DNA of 40,372 bases, from the NCBI GenBank assembly GCA_029974315.1, contig JARKSE010000054.1, positions 1 through 40,372 on the forward strand, in the 5' to 3' direction. This document shows, piece by piece, positions 16,193 to 24,110 of this stretch. Within the stretch, counting starts at the first letter, position 1. Each line of letters starts with the position of its first letter. Both the position numbers and the translations under genes were made by a program. The DNA comes from Paludibacteraceae bacterium. Lineage in GTDB: Bacteria > Bacteroidota > Bacteroidia > Bacteroidales > Paludibacteraceae. Below the pieces are notes generated by a model. It saw only the letters and a program-made list of their open reading frames with translations, made no database searches and was not told the origin of the DNA.

Positions 16193-18484
16193 ATGCAGTT
16201 AAATTACTTTCCCATAAATATTGAGTTTGATAAATTTCAAATTCTTACAGAACCATACAGCGAGGAACGCCTTGCAGAACTAAGAAATCTGCACAATTCA
16301 ACGCATTCTTTTTTCAGAAATGGAGATAGCATTTTTATTTCAAACAAAGATGCTAACGAAAATATTACAATCGGAAAAATTGCTGAACAAAGCACTTATG
16401 GCAATACCAACATAACGGCTTCGCTTATTAAGCATTTATTCTTTCGTACTTTTAAAGACCGATTTCCTAAGCATACGCCTGTTGATTTTTATCCGTTCCG
16501 TTTTTTTTCAGGGCAACAAAAAGACGATATTATTTTTGATGTTTTGCCTAACGAATTGAAAGGAAAAATTGCCTACAAAAAGCTAATTGAAGTACAACTA
16601 CGCCTAACTGAAATAAACGGTAAACAACAATTCGGTTTCTTAATCAACATAAAACGCAATTGGATTTTTAATAAAACGTGTGCCGAGTTACACTCTGAAA
16701 ATTATAACCTAATTGGCGTTGAAGTTATGTATGCCGAAACCTTGCCCGGATTTAGCAACATACTTGCTCCCAACGAAGAATTTGTTGGCGAGATAAAAGA
16801 AATTGTTGGCACAAAAGCCAATGTAAGCACCAACGCAGGTGAAAAAGAATATGAGTTGAGCGAATTGTTTATTCGCAAAACAAAATACAACATTGGCAAC
16901 TACTTAACTTTTGCCACTTCGCAACAAAAAAGTGATGAAGTGTTGCGTATTATTGAAAGTAAACGTGAAGACATTTACAATCCTAAAAAACTTTATGCTG
17001 AAATTTTAAAAACAGCCCAAGCGTTGTTTACCGATAAAGGAAATCCAATTTTGTTTCAGAACAAAGACGGTTTTTGTTTTACCGTAAACGCTACACCAAT
17101 AAGGGTTTCAAACAGCATAGAATTAAAAACACCAACTTTTATTTTTGACCCAGCAGCCACGCAAACAATCAATACTTATCCCGACAATGGCTTAAATAAT
17201 TTTGGACCTTATGATAGTGCGACATTTGATATAAAATCGCCCAACATACTTTGTGTTTGCAACAAAAATATAAGAGGAAATTTTACGCAGTTTCTTTCCA
17301 ACTTAAAAAACGGTTTGCCACAATCAAAGTATTTCAAGAAAGGTTTGCTCAAAAAGTACGATTTGCACAGCATTACGTTTGATGTAAAAGAAGTTCAAAG
17401 CAACACATTGAACGAATATCTAAACGTAATTCGAGATTATGACGACAACAAACCACATTTAGCGATTATAGAAATTCCTGAAAGTTTTAAACTTCAAAAC
17501 GACCAAAACAATCCGTATTATCAGATAAAGGCAAAACTCTTATCGCTTGAAATTCCCGTTCAGTTTGTTACGACACGAATTGTAAACAATCACAGCGAGT
17601 ACATTTTAAATTCTATGGCTTTGCAGATGTACGCCAAATTGGGCGGTACACCTTGGGTTTTGCCAACACAACGTTCCGTTGATAGAGAATTGGTAATTGG
17701 CATTGGACATAGTTGGCTTAGAAAAAATCAATACGCAGGTGCTGAAAGTAATCGTGTCGTTGGTATTACAACTTTTCTTTCAAGTGATGGACAATATTTA
17801 CTTGGCGACAAAGTAAAGGATGTAGATTTTGACAACTACTTTCAAGAGCTTTTAAAAAGTCTGAAACAATCCATTCAACGCCTTTCATCGGAACAAGGTT
17901 GGAGCGAAGGCGACACAGTGCGTTTGATTTTTCACATTTTCAAACCAATCAAAAATGTGGAATTTGAAGTAATCAGTCAATTGATTAAAGAAACTTCTCA
18001 ATACAAAATCAAATTCGCTTTTGTTACCATTGGAAATACACACCCGACAATGTTATTTGACCCAAACCAACAAGGCATAACATCATACGGAAGCAATATT
18101 CCAAAAGGCGAATACATACCAAACAGAGGAAGCAATATTTTTCTTGATGCGGAAACTTGCATTGTACAAATGTTAGGTGCAAGCGAATTAAAAACATCAA
18201 AACACGGAATGAGCAAGCCTGTTCAAATAAAAATCCGTACACCGAAAGGAAATTACAACAACAACGCATTGAACGATATGTTGTTTTATGATTTAAGCTA
18301 CATCACGCAACAAATATTTGCGTTCACTTATTTATCGTGGCGTAGTTTCTTGCCAGCCGAAGAACCAGCAACAATGAAATATTCAAACCTCATTTCAAAA
18401 TTGCTTGGCAAAATGCGAAACGTTCAAGGTTGGGACGCAGATAAATTGAACTATGGCTTAAAACGAAAAAAATGGTTTCTATAG
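16193..18484 (+). CDS. Long prokaryotic Argonaute, predicted catalytically inactive (long-B-like)
   Basis: The 763-residue protein has a long-Argonaute layout: N and linker region (about 1-200), a short PAZ-like segment (about 200-290), MID (about 340-495) and PIWI (about 496-763). The MID pocket residues for the guide 5' phosphate appear intact: Y442, K446, Q457 and K482, followed by AKLGGTPW. In PIWI the first catalytic aspartate is replaced (VIGIGHS, G505) and the usual HRD-type motif reads HIFK (residues 581-584). It should therefore bind a guide and target without slicing. Known inactive long-B pAgos act with separate effectors in abortive defence. The next gene overlaps the stop codon by 13 bases. 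ATG 16193 is chosen; a TTG at 16166 would add nine basic residues. The gene looks AT-richer than the ffh-folD operon. Confidence 0.9.
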   Translation: MQLNYFPINIEFDKFQILTEPYSEERLAELRNLHNSTHSFFRNGDSIFISNKDANENITIGKIAEQSTYGNTNITASLIKHLFFRTFKDRFPKHTPVDFYPFRFFSGQQKDDIIFDVLPNELKGKIAYKKLIEVQLRLTEINGKQQFGFLINIKRNWIFNKTCAELHSENYNLIGVEVMYAETLPGFSNILAPNEEFVGEIKEIVGTKANVSTNAGEKEYELSELFIRKTKYNIGNYLTFATSQQKSDEVLRIIESKREDIYNPKKLYAEILKTAQALFTDKGNPILFQNKDGFCFTVNATPIRVSNSIELKTPTFIFDPAATQTINTYPDNGLNNFGPYDSATFDIKSPNILCVCNKNIRGNFTQFLSNLKNGLPQSKYFKKGLLKKYDLHSITFDVKEVQSNTLNEYLNVIRDYDDNKPHLAIIEIPESFKLQNDQNNPYYQIKAKLLSLEIPVQFVTTRIVNNHSEYILNSMALQMYAKLGGTPWVLPTQRSVDRELVIGIGHSWLRKNQYAGAESNRVVGITTFLSSDGQYLLGDKVKDVDFDNYFQELLKSLKQSIQRLSSEQGWSEGDTVRLIFHIFKPIKNVEFEVISQLIKETSQYKIKFAFVTIGNTHPTMLFDPNQQGITSYGSNIPKGEYIPNRGSNIFLDAETCIVQMLGASELKTSKHGMSKPVQIKIRTPKGNYNNNALNDMLFYDLSYITQQIFAFTYLSWRSFLPAEEPATMKYSNLISKLLGKMRNVQGWDADKLNYGLKRKKWFL

Positions 18485-19347
18485 AAAATAGAGTATCATA
18501 TATAGAAAGAGTAAACGAAAGCCCGAAGTTAAAGGCATTTCATTATTTCCTATTGGGTAAAGAAATTAGTTCTTTGTCTAATAGTGATTTAGATAAACAG
18601 TTTTTCAAAATTGTTTCGGCTATTCAAACTGATAACAAAACAGCGTTTGAAGAAGTTTACGCAAAAAAGAGTAAAAGCAAACCAACCAAAGATTCGCCAG
18701 CACCTTTTGTAAGCGATGATTATTTGATTTTTTGTTTGATTATTGGCATTTGCAAATTCAGCATTGACAAAACTTGGATTAAAAATATCATTTCTATTCG
18801 TAACAGAAACATCACAACAATTACGTTCGAAAATATTTTAAACGAAAACTATTCAAGCACCAGCAATCAAGCGGAAATTGTATTAACTTTTTTGTCTTTG
18901 TATAAACAATCAAAAATCAACAATGATTTGCTAAACGCAGCATTAAAAAGCATTACAGAAAATACGACCTTACTTGAAAATAAAAATGATTTTCAAACCT
19001 TGTGTGCATTTAGAGCATACGATTTTATCATTTACCAAAAAGAAGCAAGTGAAGGAAACGAAATAACTTCACTAAAAAACTTCAATCAGAAATTCAAAAC
19101 ACGTATCAAAGTTTTGTCTTGGTTTTTGCAAGCAGCAATCTTTTTCGGCTTGATTTATGGTTTGTTCAAACTTCCAATCTATACACCCGAAGCAGTTGCG
19201 TTCATAGAAAAATACAATTTCGTATTCACACTTTTAGGAGTCTCAGGATTTACATTTTTAGGAAATCAAATTCCTATTATCAAAAACAAATCGCAAGAAT
19301 TTCTAATGAGATTATTTGGTTATCCCAAAAAGCTAATCAAAAAATAA
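18472..19347 (+). CDS. Argonaute-associated membrane protein, candidate effector
   Basis: I recognise no named family. The 291-residue protein has a mostly helical, lysine- and asparagine-rich N-terminal part (about 1-210). Two C-terminal hydrophobic segments follow: residues about 217-236 (FLQAAIFFGLIYGLF) and about 248-268 (FVFTLLGVSGFTFLG), then a short basic tail (FGYPKKLIKK). There is no signal peptide, so it is probably an inner-membrane protein with a large cytoplasmic domain. The start codon lies inside the Argonaute 3' end, a 13-base overlap that indicates translational coupling and equal dosage. Inactive Argonautes are known to pair with membrane proteins that depolarise the cell on target recognition. 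A killing effector is the leading inference, not a demonstrated function. Confidence 0.7.
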   Translation: MVSIENRVSYIERVNESPKLKAFHYFLLGKEISSLSNSDLDKQFFKIVSAIQTDNKTAFEEVYAKKSKSKPTKDSPAPFVSDDYLIFCLIIGICKFSIDKTWIKNIISIRNRNITTITFENILNENYSSTSNQAEIVLTFLSLYKQSKINNDLLNAALKSITENTTLLENKNDFQTLCAFRAYDFIIYQKEASEGNEITSLKNFNQKFKTRIKVLSWFLQAAIFFGLIYGLFKLPIYTPEAVAFIEKYNFVFTLLGVSGFTFLGNQIPIIKNKSQEFLMRLFGYPKKLIKK

Positions 19348-19351
19348 AATT

Positions 19352-20023
19352 ATGAAAATGCTCAATAAATTAGACGAGTTCAATTATGAAGATGGAAATC
19401 CGTTTTTAATCAAAAACGGAACAATGAAGTCTTACGTTTATGTAAAAAACTTGTCTTCTGCCTATTTCAAAGAACGTCCCGATACAACAAGAGCACAGTT
19501 GCCAATACGAGAAGAGTTTGACGAAATCAAAAAGTCAGATATTCCTTTTATCTTTTTAGGCTACGACCAGCAAAATGATGTTTTAGTGTGTTGGAATTTT
19601 TATAATGTCAAAGCACGTTTAAATGAAAAACGAAGTGTGTCATTTTATTCTCGACAGTTTTTTCAAGATGAGGTTTCATTAGGTACTTTTCTACGCAAAC
19701 GCTTAAAAAATGGCGATGAACCAATTCTTTTCAAGCGTAGAGATTTAGTTGAATTTTTCAATCAAATTGACACGTTCTTTCATATATCCCAAGATGAAAC
19801 GCCTAACGCTATTAAACCTACAGAAAAAGTTGATAATGAACAATTTGTTTCAAATGGAAAGTTATTAAGAATAACAGACAAAGAGTTAATAGAGCAATTG
19901 AAACCACTTATCGAAACAAAACGTACTTTGCAAGCATTAAAGGTCGTTGGCGATTTTTACAAAGGACAATTTCCAACTATGAAATTAGCAGATTGGAACA
20001 AATTAATTAAAGATATTCATTAA
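19352..20023 (+). CDS. Uncharacterised 223-residue protein, fourth gene of the Argonaute operon
   Basis: I do not recognise the family. The protein is soluble, without signal peptide or membrane segment. The middle (about residues 68-125) contains FIFLGYDQQNDVLVCWN and KRSVSFYSRQ, followed by a strand-rich stretch up to LFKRRDL. That pattern recalls small recognition domains found beside restriction endonucleases, but the resemblance is weak. The C-terminal 60 residues look helical (KELIEQLKPLIETKRT). It begins four bases after the membrane-protein gene, so it belongs to the same transcript. Candidate roles are DNA or nucleotide recognition, effector regulation, or immunity. A second possible start is the ATG two codons later (19358). 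Nothing in the sequence settles its function. Confidence 0.65.
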   Translation: MKMLNKLDEFNYEDGNPFLIKNGTMKSYVYVKNLSSAYFKERPDTTRAQLPIREEFDEIKKSDIPFIFLGYDQQNDVLVCWNFYNVKARLNEKRSVSFYSRQFFQDEVSLGTFLRKRLKNGDEPILFKRRDLVEFFNQIDTFFHISQDETPNAIKPTEKVDNEQFVSNGKLLRITDKELIEQLKPLIETKRTLQALKVVGDFYKGQFPTMKLADWNKLIKDIH

Positions 20024-20079
20024 AACAATAAAACTTTAAAACCTAATCGACTTGAAATAAACAAAACTTTTATAAAACT

Positions 20080-20466
20080 ATGAAACTGACCCCATACAAA
20101 CAAGCCAGTCATCTAGTACTATTTACTGTAATCATTATGGCATTTTCGAGTTGTACCACCACGCGCATGACCGTTTCACCGCGTGCTTACAATGCCGCTG
20201 TGGATAATATAAGCGCAGACCTGTCGGCTATTGGCAATAAGTTTGAACTCACAGGTTCTGGCTCTGACGTTCACAGTGAATTAATTGCCACCGAACAGAC
20301 GTATTCTGAAGCTCGTGGTTATGACACGCGTTTGGAGAACGAAAAATCAACGTATGATAATTACACGTACACGGATTCCATTGGAAATCGGGTGGAATTT
20401 GAAGTAAAATACAAAGTAGCGGCCGACACAAAACGCGCTGATTATCTTACAATATGGAAGTCGTAA
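20080..20466 (+). CDS. Small predicted lipoprotein, uncharacterised
   Basis: The 128-residue protein has a type II signal peptide with hydrophobic core HLVLFTVIIMAFSSC and lipidation cysteine C25, so the mature protein starts CTTTRM. The mature part is short, mixed helix and strand, and ends with a VEFEVKYK segment. No known domain was recognised. The next small ORF starts inside its last codons (13-base overlap), which indicates coupled expression. Gene content suggests it belongs to the accessory region between folD and hemW. No function can be assigned. Confidence 0.7.
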   Translation: MKLTPYKQASHLVLFTVIIMAFSSCTTTRMTVSPRAYNAAVDNISADLSAIGNKFELTGSGSDVHSELIATEQTYSEARGYDTRLENEKSTYDNYTYTDSIGNRVEFEVKYKVAADTKRADYLTIWKS

Positions 20467-20648
20467 GATGTAATTGTGAAGATAAAAAATTGTACGCCAC
20501 TATTTGTGGTAAAAATGGTATTGTCAGACAAATAACGCAAATAGAACCCGATCAAAAGTCAAAGATTTTTAACCCCGTCGGAACATATTTTGCAATTTCT
20601 GTAATACCATTATTGAGTGTATTAGTCATATTATTATCGTTGAATTGA
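20454..20648 (+). CDS. Small single-pass membrane protein, translationally coupled
   Basis: The 64-residue frame begins at ATG within the end of the upstream lipoprotein gene. A soluble N-terminal part with three cysteines (CNCEDKKLYATIC) is followed by one C-terminal hydrophobic segment (YFAISVIPLLSVLVILLSL). Overlap, continuous frame and a plausible membrane helix support a real gene, though its length keeps confidence moderate. It resembles no family that I recognise. Confidence 0.5.
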   Translation: MEVVRCNCEDKKLYATICGKNGIVRQITQIEPDQKSKIFNPVGTYFAISVIPLLSVLVILLSLN

Positions 20649-20689
20649 GTGTAATTGGGAAAAAGATTACAACTTATGAGAACTAAATT

Positions 20690-21016
20690 ATGTACGTATT
20701 TCTCGTAATACTTTTTATAATAGCGGTACTCGTAATATTTTTTATAATCGCGGTATTTGATCTAAAGCATTTTTCCTTTGAACACCAGCGCAAGGAAAGA
20801 CGTGATTATTACAGAAATGAGTATCTAAAATCAGAGGCTTGGCAACGGAAAAGATATGTCGTATTTAAACGAGATAATTGGCGGTGTGTTTACTGTGGCG
20901 CTCGCGCCACGCAGGTTCACCACAAACGGTATGCAAAATGGAATATTGGTAAAGAACCGATTGATTGGCTTGTTTCCGTTTGCGATAACTGCCATACTAA
21001 ATTACACAATCGGTAA
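20690..21016 (+). CDS. Membrane-anchored HNH endonuclease family protein
   Basis: The first 24 residues form one hydrophobic helix (FLVILFIIAVLVIFFIIAVF). A basic linker (HQRKERRDYYRNEYL) and a complete HNH fold follow. The HNH part (about residues 50-108) has SEAWQRKRYVVFKRDNWRC, CVYCG, the metal-binding VHHKRY, then CDNCHTKLH. The two CxxC pairs probably bind a structural zinc, and the first HH residues the catalytic metal. HNH proteins nick or cut DNA. A membrane-anchored version with the active domain in the cytoplasm suggests action on DNA entering the cell, but that is inference. It ends the accessory region and is followed by a bidirectional terminator shared with hemW. Confidence 0.8.
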   Translation: MYVFLVILFIIAVLVIFFIIAVFDLKHFSFEHQRKERRDYYRNEYLKSEAWQRKRYVVFKRDNWRCVYCGARATQVHHKRYAKWNIGKEPIDWLVSVCDNCHTKLHNR

Positions 21017-21055
21017 TATAACTTTTGTAATCTATCTATTAAATAAATTATACAT

Positions 21056-21084
21056 AAAAAAGCTCCCAATTGGGAGCTTTTTTT
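21056..21084. terminator. Bidirectional terminator between the HNH gene and hemW
   Basis: A perfect 9-bp palindrome pair (AGCTCCCAA with TTGGGAGCT) is flanked by A-tract and T-tract on both sides. It can terminate the plus-strand HNH gene and the minus-strand hemW gene, which converge here. Confidence 0.9.
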
Positions 21085-21087
21085 GAT

Positions 21088-22218
21088 TTAATCCACATAG
21101 CACAAATCGCTCATAATGCCGTCGGACACAAAAATGCCGGCACGTGTCAAAGCCAACTGACCAGCGCGTAATTCTAGCTGACCGCCGTCGATATACGGTT
21201 GAGCTAGGCGCAAACAATACGCCAAACGGGCGTTGCCAAATCGCTGTTCTAAATCGGATAAATTAATGCCTGAACGAGTGCGTAAAGCGGTAAATACAAA
21301 TTCATTATAGCGTTCATCGTCGGTCAATTCTTCGCGTTCGACTTCCAACTGACCAGCCGCCACGCCAGCCATGTAACGCACCGTATTGGCCACATTCCAC
21401 TGACGCGAAACGCCATCGAACGAGTGAGCCGCCGCACCAACGCCTAAATAAGACACGCCGTGCCAATAACTGGAATTATGCCGCGAATGAAACGTTGGCA
21501 AACAGAAGTTAGAAATTTCGTACTGCTCAAAACCATACAACGCCACGGTATCAATTAACTGTTCGAACAGCGCCACCGAAGTAGCTTCATCAAGTTCCGT
21601 TGTTTTTCCAGCATTACGCAAGCGTGTCAAAGGCGAACCCTCTTCATACATCAAACTGTACGCCGACAAATGTTGCACGCCCAAACGCATTGCAACATCC
21701 AAAGTTTTTTGCCATGTTTCCGGTGTTTGATTAGGTAAACCATACATCAAATCGATACTAATATTCTCAAAACCGTTAGCCTGACATAAGGCTACAGCTT
21801 CTTGTGCTTTCTGCGCCGTATGACGACGTTTAAGAAATTTCAACTCCTCATCATCAAAACTTTGAATGCCAATACTAAGCCGATTAAACGGTAATGTTTT
21901 TAATTGTGCCATATAGTCAGCGGATAAATCATCAGGATTGCATTCAAGTGTAATTTCAGCAGATGGTGAAAGCATAAAATGCGTGTAAATTTCTTCAAAA
22001 AGGCGCTCAAAATCCTCTTTTTGCAATAAGGAAGGCGTACCGCCACCAAAGTAAATAGAATCCAGCACGCGCGTCGGGAGATACGTTGAGCGCAGTTTCA
22101 GTTCGTCACACAACGCCTGCACGTAGCTCGCACGCTGCGACGTATCGGTGCCCGAGTAAAAATCGCAGTAAATACAACGACTTTTGCAAAATGGAATATG
22201 TAGATAAAGTGACGCCAT
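21088..22218 (-). CDS. hemW: HemW, radical SAM heme chaperone
   Basis: HemW is a radical SAM protein related to oxygen-independent coproporphyrinogen III oxidase and is described as a heme-transfer chaperone. The 376-residue length fits. The N terminus reads ASLYLHIPFCKSRCIYCDF. The [4Fe-4S] cysteines are C11, C15 and C18 in a C-x3-C-x2-C spacing, without the extra cysteine that marks true HemN. FGGGTPS, CNPDDL, IGIQSFDDEELKFLKRRH and YEISNF are family signatures, and the C-terminal HemN_C-type region is present. The start at 22218 is chosen because an in-frame extension to 22284 has no family counterpart and crosses the promoter region. A divergent promoter pair is shared with dapL. Confidence 0.93.
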   Translation of the reverse strand: MASLYLHIPFCKSRCIYCDFYSGTDTSQRASYVQALCDELKLRSTYLPTRVLDSIYFGGGTPSLLQKEDFERLFEEIYTHFMLSPSAEITLECNPDDLSADYMAQLKTLPFNRLSIGIQSFDDEELKFLKRRHTAQKAQEAVALCQANGFENISIDLMYGLPNQTPETWQKTLDVAMRLGVQHLSAYSLMYEEGSPLTRLRNAGKTTELDEATSVALFEQLIDTVALYGFEQYEISNFCLPTFHSRHNSSYWHGVSYLGVGAAAHSFDGVSRQWNVANTVRYMAGVAAGQLEVEREELTDDERYNEFVFTALRTRSGINLSDLEQRFGNARLAYCLRLAQPYIDGGQLELRAGQLALTRAGIFVSDGIMSDLCYVD

Positions 22219-22243
22219 ACGAAAAATGATACTTTTAAGCAGA

Positions 22244-22251
22244 CAAAGATA
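22244..22251 (-). promoter_or_regulatory. Bacteroidota -7 promoter element for hemW
   Basis: Read on the minus strand this is TATCTTTG, fitting TAnnTTTG, 26 bases before the chosen hemW start. Its position supports that start and rules out the longer in-frame extension. Confidence 0.65.
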
Positions 22252-22273
22252 GCACAAAAAGCGAACTTTTCTG

Positions 22274-22281
22274 TATCTTTG
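22274..22281 (+). promoter_or_regulatory. Bacteroidota -7 promoter element for dapL
   Basis: TATCTTTG lies 33 bases before the dapL ATG and 22 bases from the opposing hemW element, so the two promoters are back to back and could interfere with each other. Confidence 0.65.
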
Positions 22282-22313
22282 CAAGGCTAAACAAACGATA
22301 AATTAGAACCAGC

Positions 22314-23492
22314 ATGGTAAAAATAAACTTAAACTACGAAAAACTAGAAGCAAACTATTTGTTTACGGAAATAGCCAATCGCACGTCGGCGTTTATCAAA
22401 GCAAATCCCGATGCGCCAGTCATTAAATTGGGCATTGGCGACGTCACTCGCCCACTCGCTCCCATCGCGGTTGACGCCATGGTAAAAGCCACCGAAGAGT
22501 TGAAACACGTGGAAACATTTCGCGGTTATGGGCCCGAATTAGGTTATAAATTTGCCAAAAAAGCGGTACAAGATTATTATTTGGCGTACGGCGTAGAAGT
22601 CGATTTTGAAGAGATGACTATTGGTGATGGTATTGGCGAAGATATTGCCAACATTACCGATTTATTCGCCTCTGGCAATACGGTGTTGATTCCCGATCCC
22701 GTTTATCCACTTTACAAAGCCACGTCGTTAATGGACGGACAACACATCAAATACATTCCTTGTACAGAATCGAATAACTTTTTACCAATTCCGCCCGATT
22801 TTGCTTCAGATATGATCTATTTATGCTCGCCCAACAATCCTACTGGGGCTACATTCACCTACGATGAACTTAAAGCGTGGGTAGATTACGCCAATAAACA
22901 CGAAGCAATTATTTTATATGACAATGCCTACGAACGTTTTATTACAGATAAAGATAAACCACACTCTATTTTTGAAATAGAGGGCGCACGCACTTGCGCT
23001 ATGGAGTTCAATAGTTTATCTAAAACAGCTGGATTTACCTGTGTCAGAAGCGGTTATACCGTAGTCCCAAAAGAGTTGATACGCGAAGGCGTAAGCCTTA
23101 ACCGCATGTGGCAACAGCGCCAAACTACGAAATACAACGGAGCTCCTTATGCCACACAACGTGGTTTAACCGCTGCGTTGTCACCAGACGGTTTAGCGCA
23201 AGCAGACGAAAACATTGCTTACTACAAACGAAATGTAAAATTGATTACCGATGTATTGGAAGAAAAAGGCATTTTCTACAGTGGCGGACATAATTCACCA
23301 TACATTTGGCTAAAATGTCCCAAAGGATTAACCTCATGGGAGTTTTTTGACTATTTACTGAATACCGTATACGTTGTAGGAACACCCGGTGTTGGTTTTG
23401 GTCCTTCTGGCGAATATTACTTCCGCCTTTCAACATTCAACACGTATAAAACCACTAAAGAGGCAATGGAACGCATTAGAACGATATTATAA
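22314..23492 (+). CDS. dapL: LL-diaminopimelate aminotransferase DapL
   Basis: DapL is a PLP-dependent class I/II aminotransferase that converts tetrahydrodipicolinate directly to LL-diaminopimelate using glutamate, giving a short route to lysine and peptidoglycan precursors. The 392 residues start NYEKLEANYLFTEIANRT, a DapL-typical opening. KLGIGDVTRPL, FRGYGPELGY, the CSPNNPTG substrate loop, the aspartate-tyrosine pair LYDNAYERF, and the PLP lysine K237 in LSKTAGFT are all visible. The C-terminal VVGTPGVGFGPSGEYYFRLS is also typical. It has its own promoter and ends at a terminator shared with rfbC. Confidence 0.95.
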   Translation: MVKINLNYEKLEANYLFTEIANRTSAFIKANPDAPVIKLGIGDVTRPLAPIAVDAMVKATEELKHVETFRGYGPELGYKFAKKAVQDYYLAYGVEVDFEEMTIGDGIGEDIANITDLFASGNTVLIPDPVYPLYKATSLMDGQHIKYIPCTESNNFLPIPPDFASDMIYLCSPNNPTGATFTYDELKAWVDYANKHEAIILYDNAYERFITDKDKPHSIFEIEGARTCAMEFNSLSKTAGFTCVRSGYTVVPKELIREGVSLNRMWQQRQTTKYNGAPYATQRGLTAALSPDGLAQADENIAYYKRNVKLITDVLEEKGIFYSGGHNSPYIWLKCPKGLTSWEFFDYLLNTVYVVGTPGVGFGPSGEYYFRLSTFNTYKTTKEAMERIRTIL

Positions 23493-23496
23493 AAAC

Positions 23497-23526
23497 AAAA
23501 AAGCGGATAGTTTTATCCGCTTTTTT
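23497..23526. terminator. Bidirectional terminator between dapL and rfbC
   Basis: The stem AAAAAAGCGGATA with TATCCGCTTTTTT encloses a four-base loop. A- and T-tracts on both flanks allow termination of dapL (plus) and of the udk-to-rfbC run (minus). Confidence 0.9.
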
Positions 23527-23529
23527 ATA

Positions 23530-24078
23530 TTAAAAATTCACTTTTAAATCTTTCAATAAAGGATGTTTCAAATCCTTATCAGAAATAATGGCTTTATCTA
23601 ATGGAACTTTCCAATCTATATTCAAATCAGGATCGTTAAACATCAAACCGCCATCTACCTCGGGATGATACAAATTATCACATTTATAAGTGAAAAGAGC
23701 TGTTTCACTCAATACTGAAAAACCGTGAGCAAATCCACGTGGGATAAGATATTGAAGATGATTTTCTGCTGTCAACTCCACGCCATACCACTCTCCATAC
23801 GTTGGCGAATCACGACGTAAATCCACTGCCACATCCCACACTGTACCTACGCTGACTGAAACCAACTTGGCTTGGCTATAAGGTGCTAATTGAAAATGTA
23901 AACCACGTATCACACCATAACTGGATTGCGATTGATTATCTTGCACAAAACGCTGTGTAATACCTGCTGCATGATAACGCTCTTCATTATACGTTTCACA
24001 AAAAAAACCACGCGCATCTTTAAAAACACGCGGTTTAATAATCAGTAAATCTTTAATTGGCGTTTTTATAATTTCCAT
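23530..24078 (-). CDS. rfbC: dTDP-4-dehydrorhamnose 3,5-epimerase RfbC/RmlC
   Basis: This enzyme epimerises C3 and C5 of dTDP-4-keto-6-deoxyglucose in dTDP-L-rhamnose synthesis for cell-surface glycans. The 182-residue length is standard for the cupin-fold family. It begins with IKDLLIIKPRVFKDARGFF and has FVQDNQSQSSYGVIRGLHFQ, with the catalytic histidine in RGLHFQ. WDVAVDLRRDSPTYGEW and YLIPRGFAHGFSVLS are the other family blocks. It is the last gene of the minus-strand run, 32 bases after rfbA. rfbB and rfbD are not in this window, so the pathway must be completed elsewhere. Confidence 0.95.
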   Translation of the reverse strand: MEIIKTPIKDLLIIKPRVFKDARGFFCETYNEERYHAAGITQRFVQDNQSQSSYGVIRGLHFQLAPYSQAKLVSVSVGTVWDVAVDLRRDSPTYGEWYGVELTAENHLQYLIPRGFAHGFSVLSETALFTYKCDNLYHPEVDGGLMFNDPDLNIDWKVPLDKAIISDKDLKHPLLKDLKVNF

Positions 24079-24110
24079 TCTAAACCTCTATTTAGTACAA
24101 AAAAAATCTT

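Noticed and set aside
16166-18484. A slicing (catalytic) Argonaute
   Set aside because: The first catalytic aspartate position is G505 and the HRD-like motif reads HIFK, so slicing is unlikely.
21088-22218. Calling this gene hemN (coproporphyrinogen III oxidase)
   Set aside because: The cluster motif is C-x3-C-x2-C followed by DF, lacking the extra cysteine of true HemN, so HemW fits better.
22219-22284. N-terminal extension of HemW
   Set aside because: The added 22 residues have no family match and would be upstream of the predicted promoter's own start region. The canonical start is MASLYLHIPFC.
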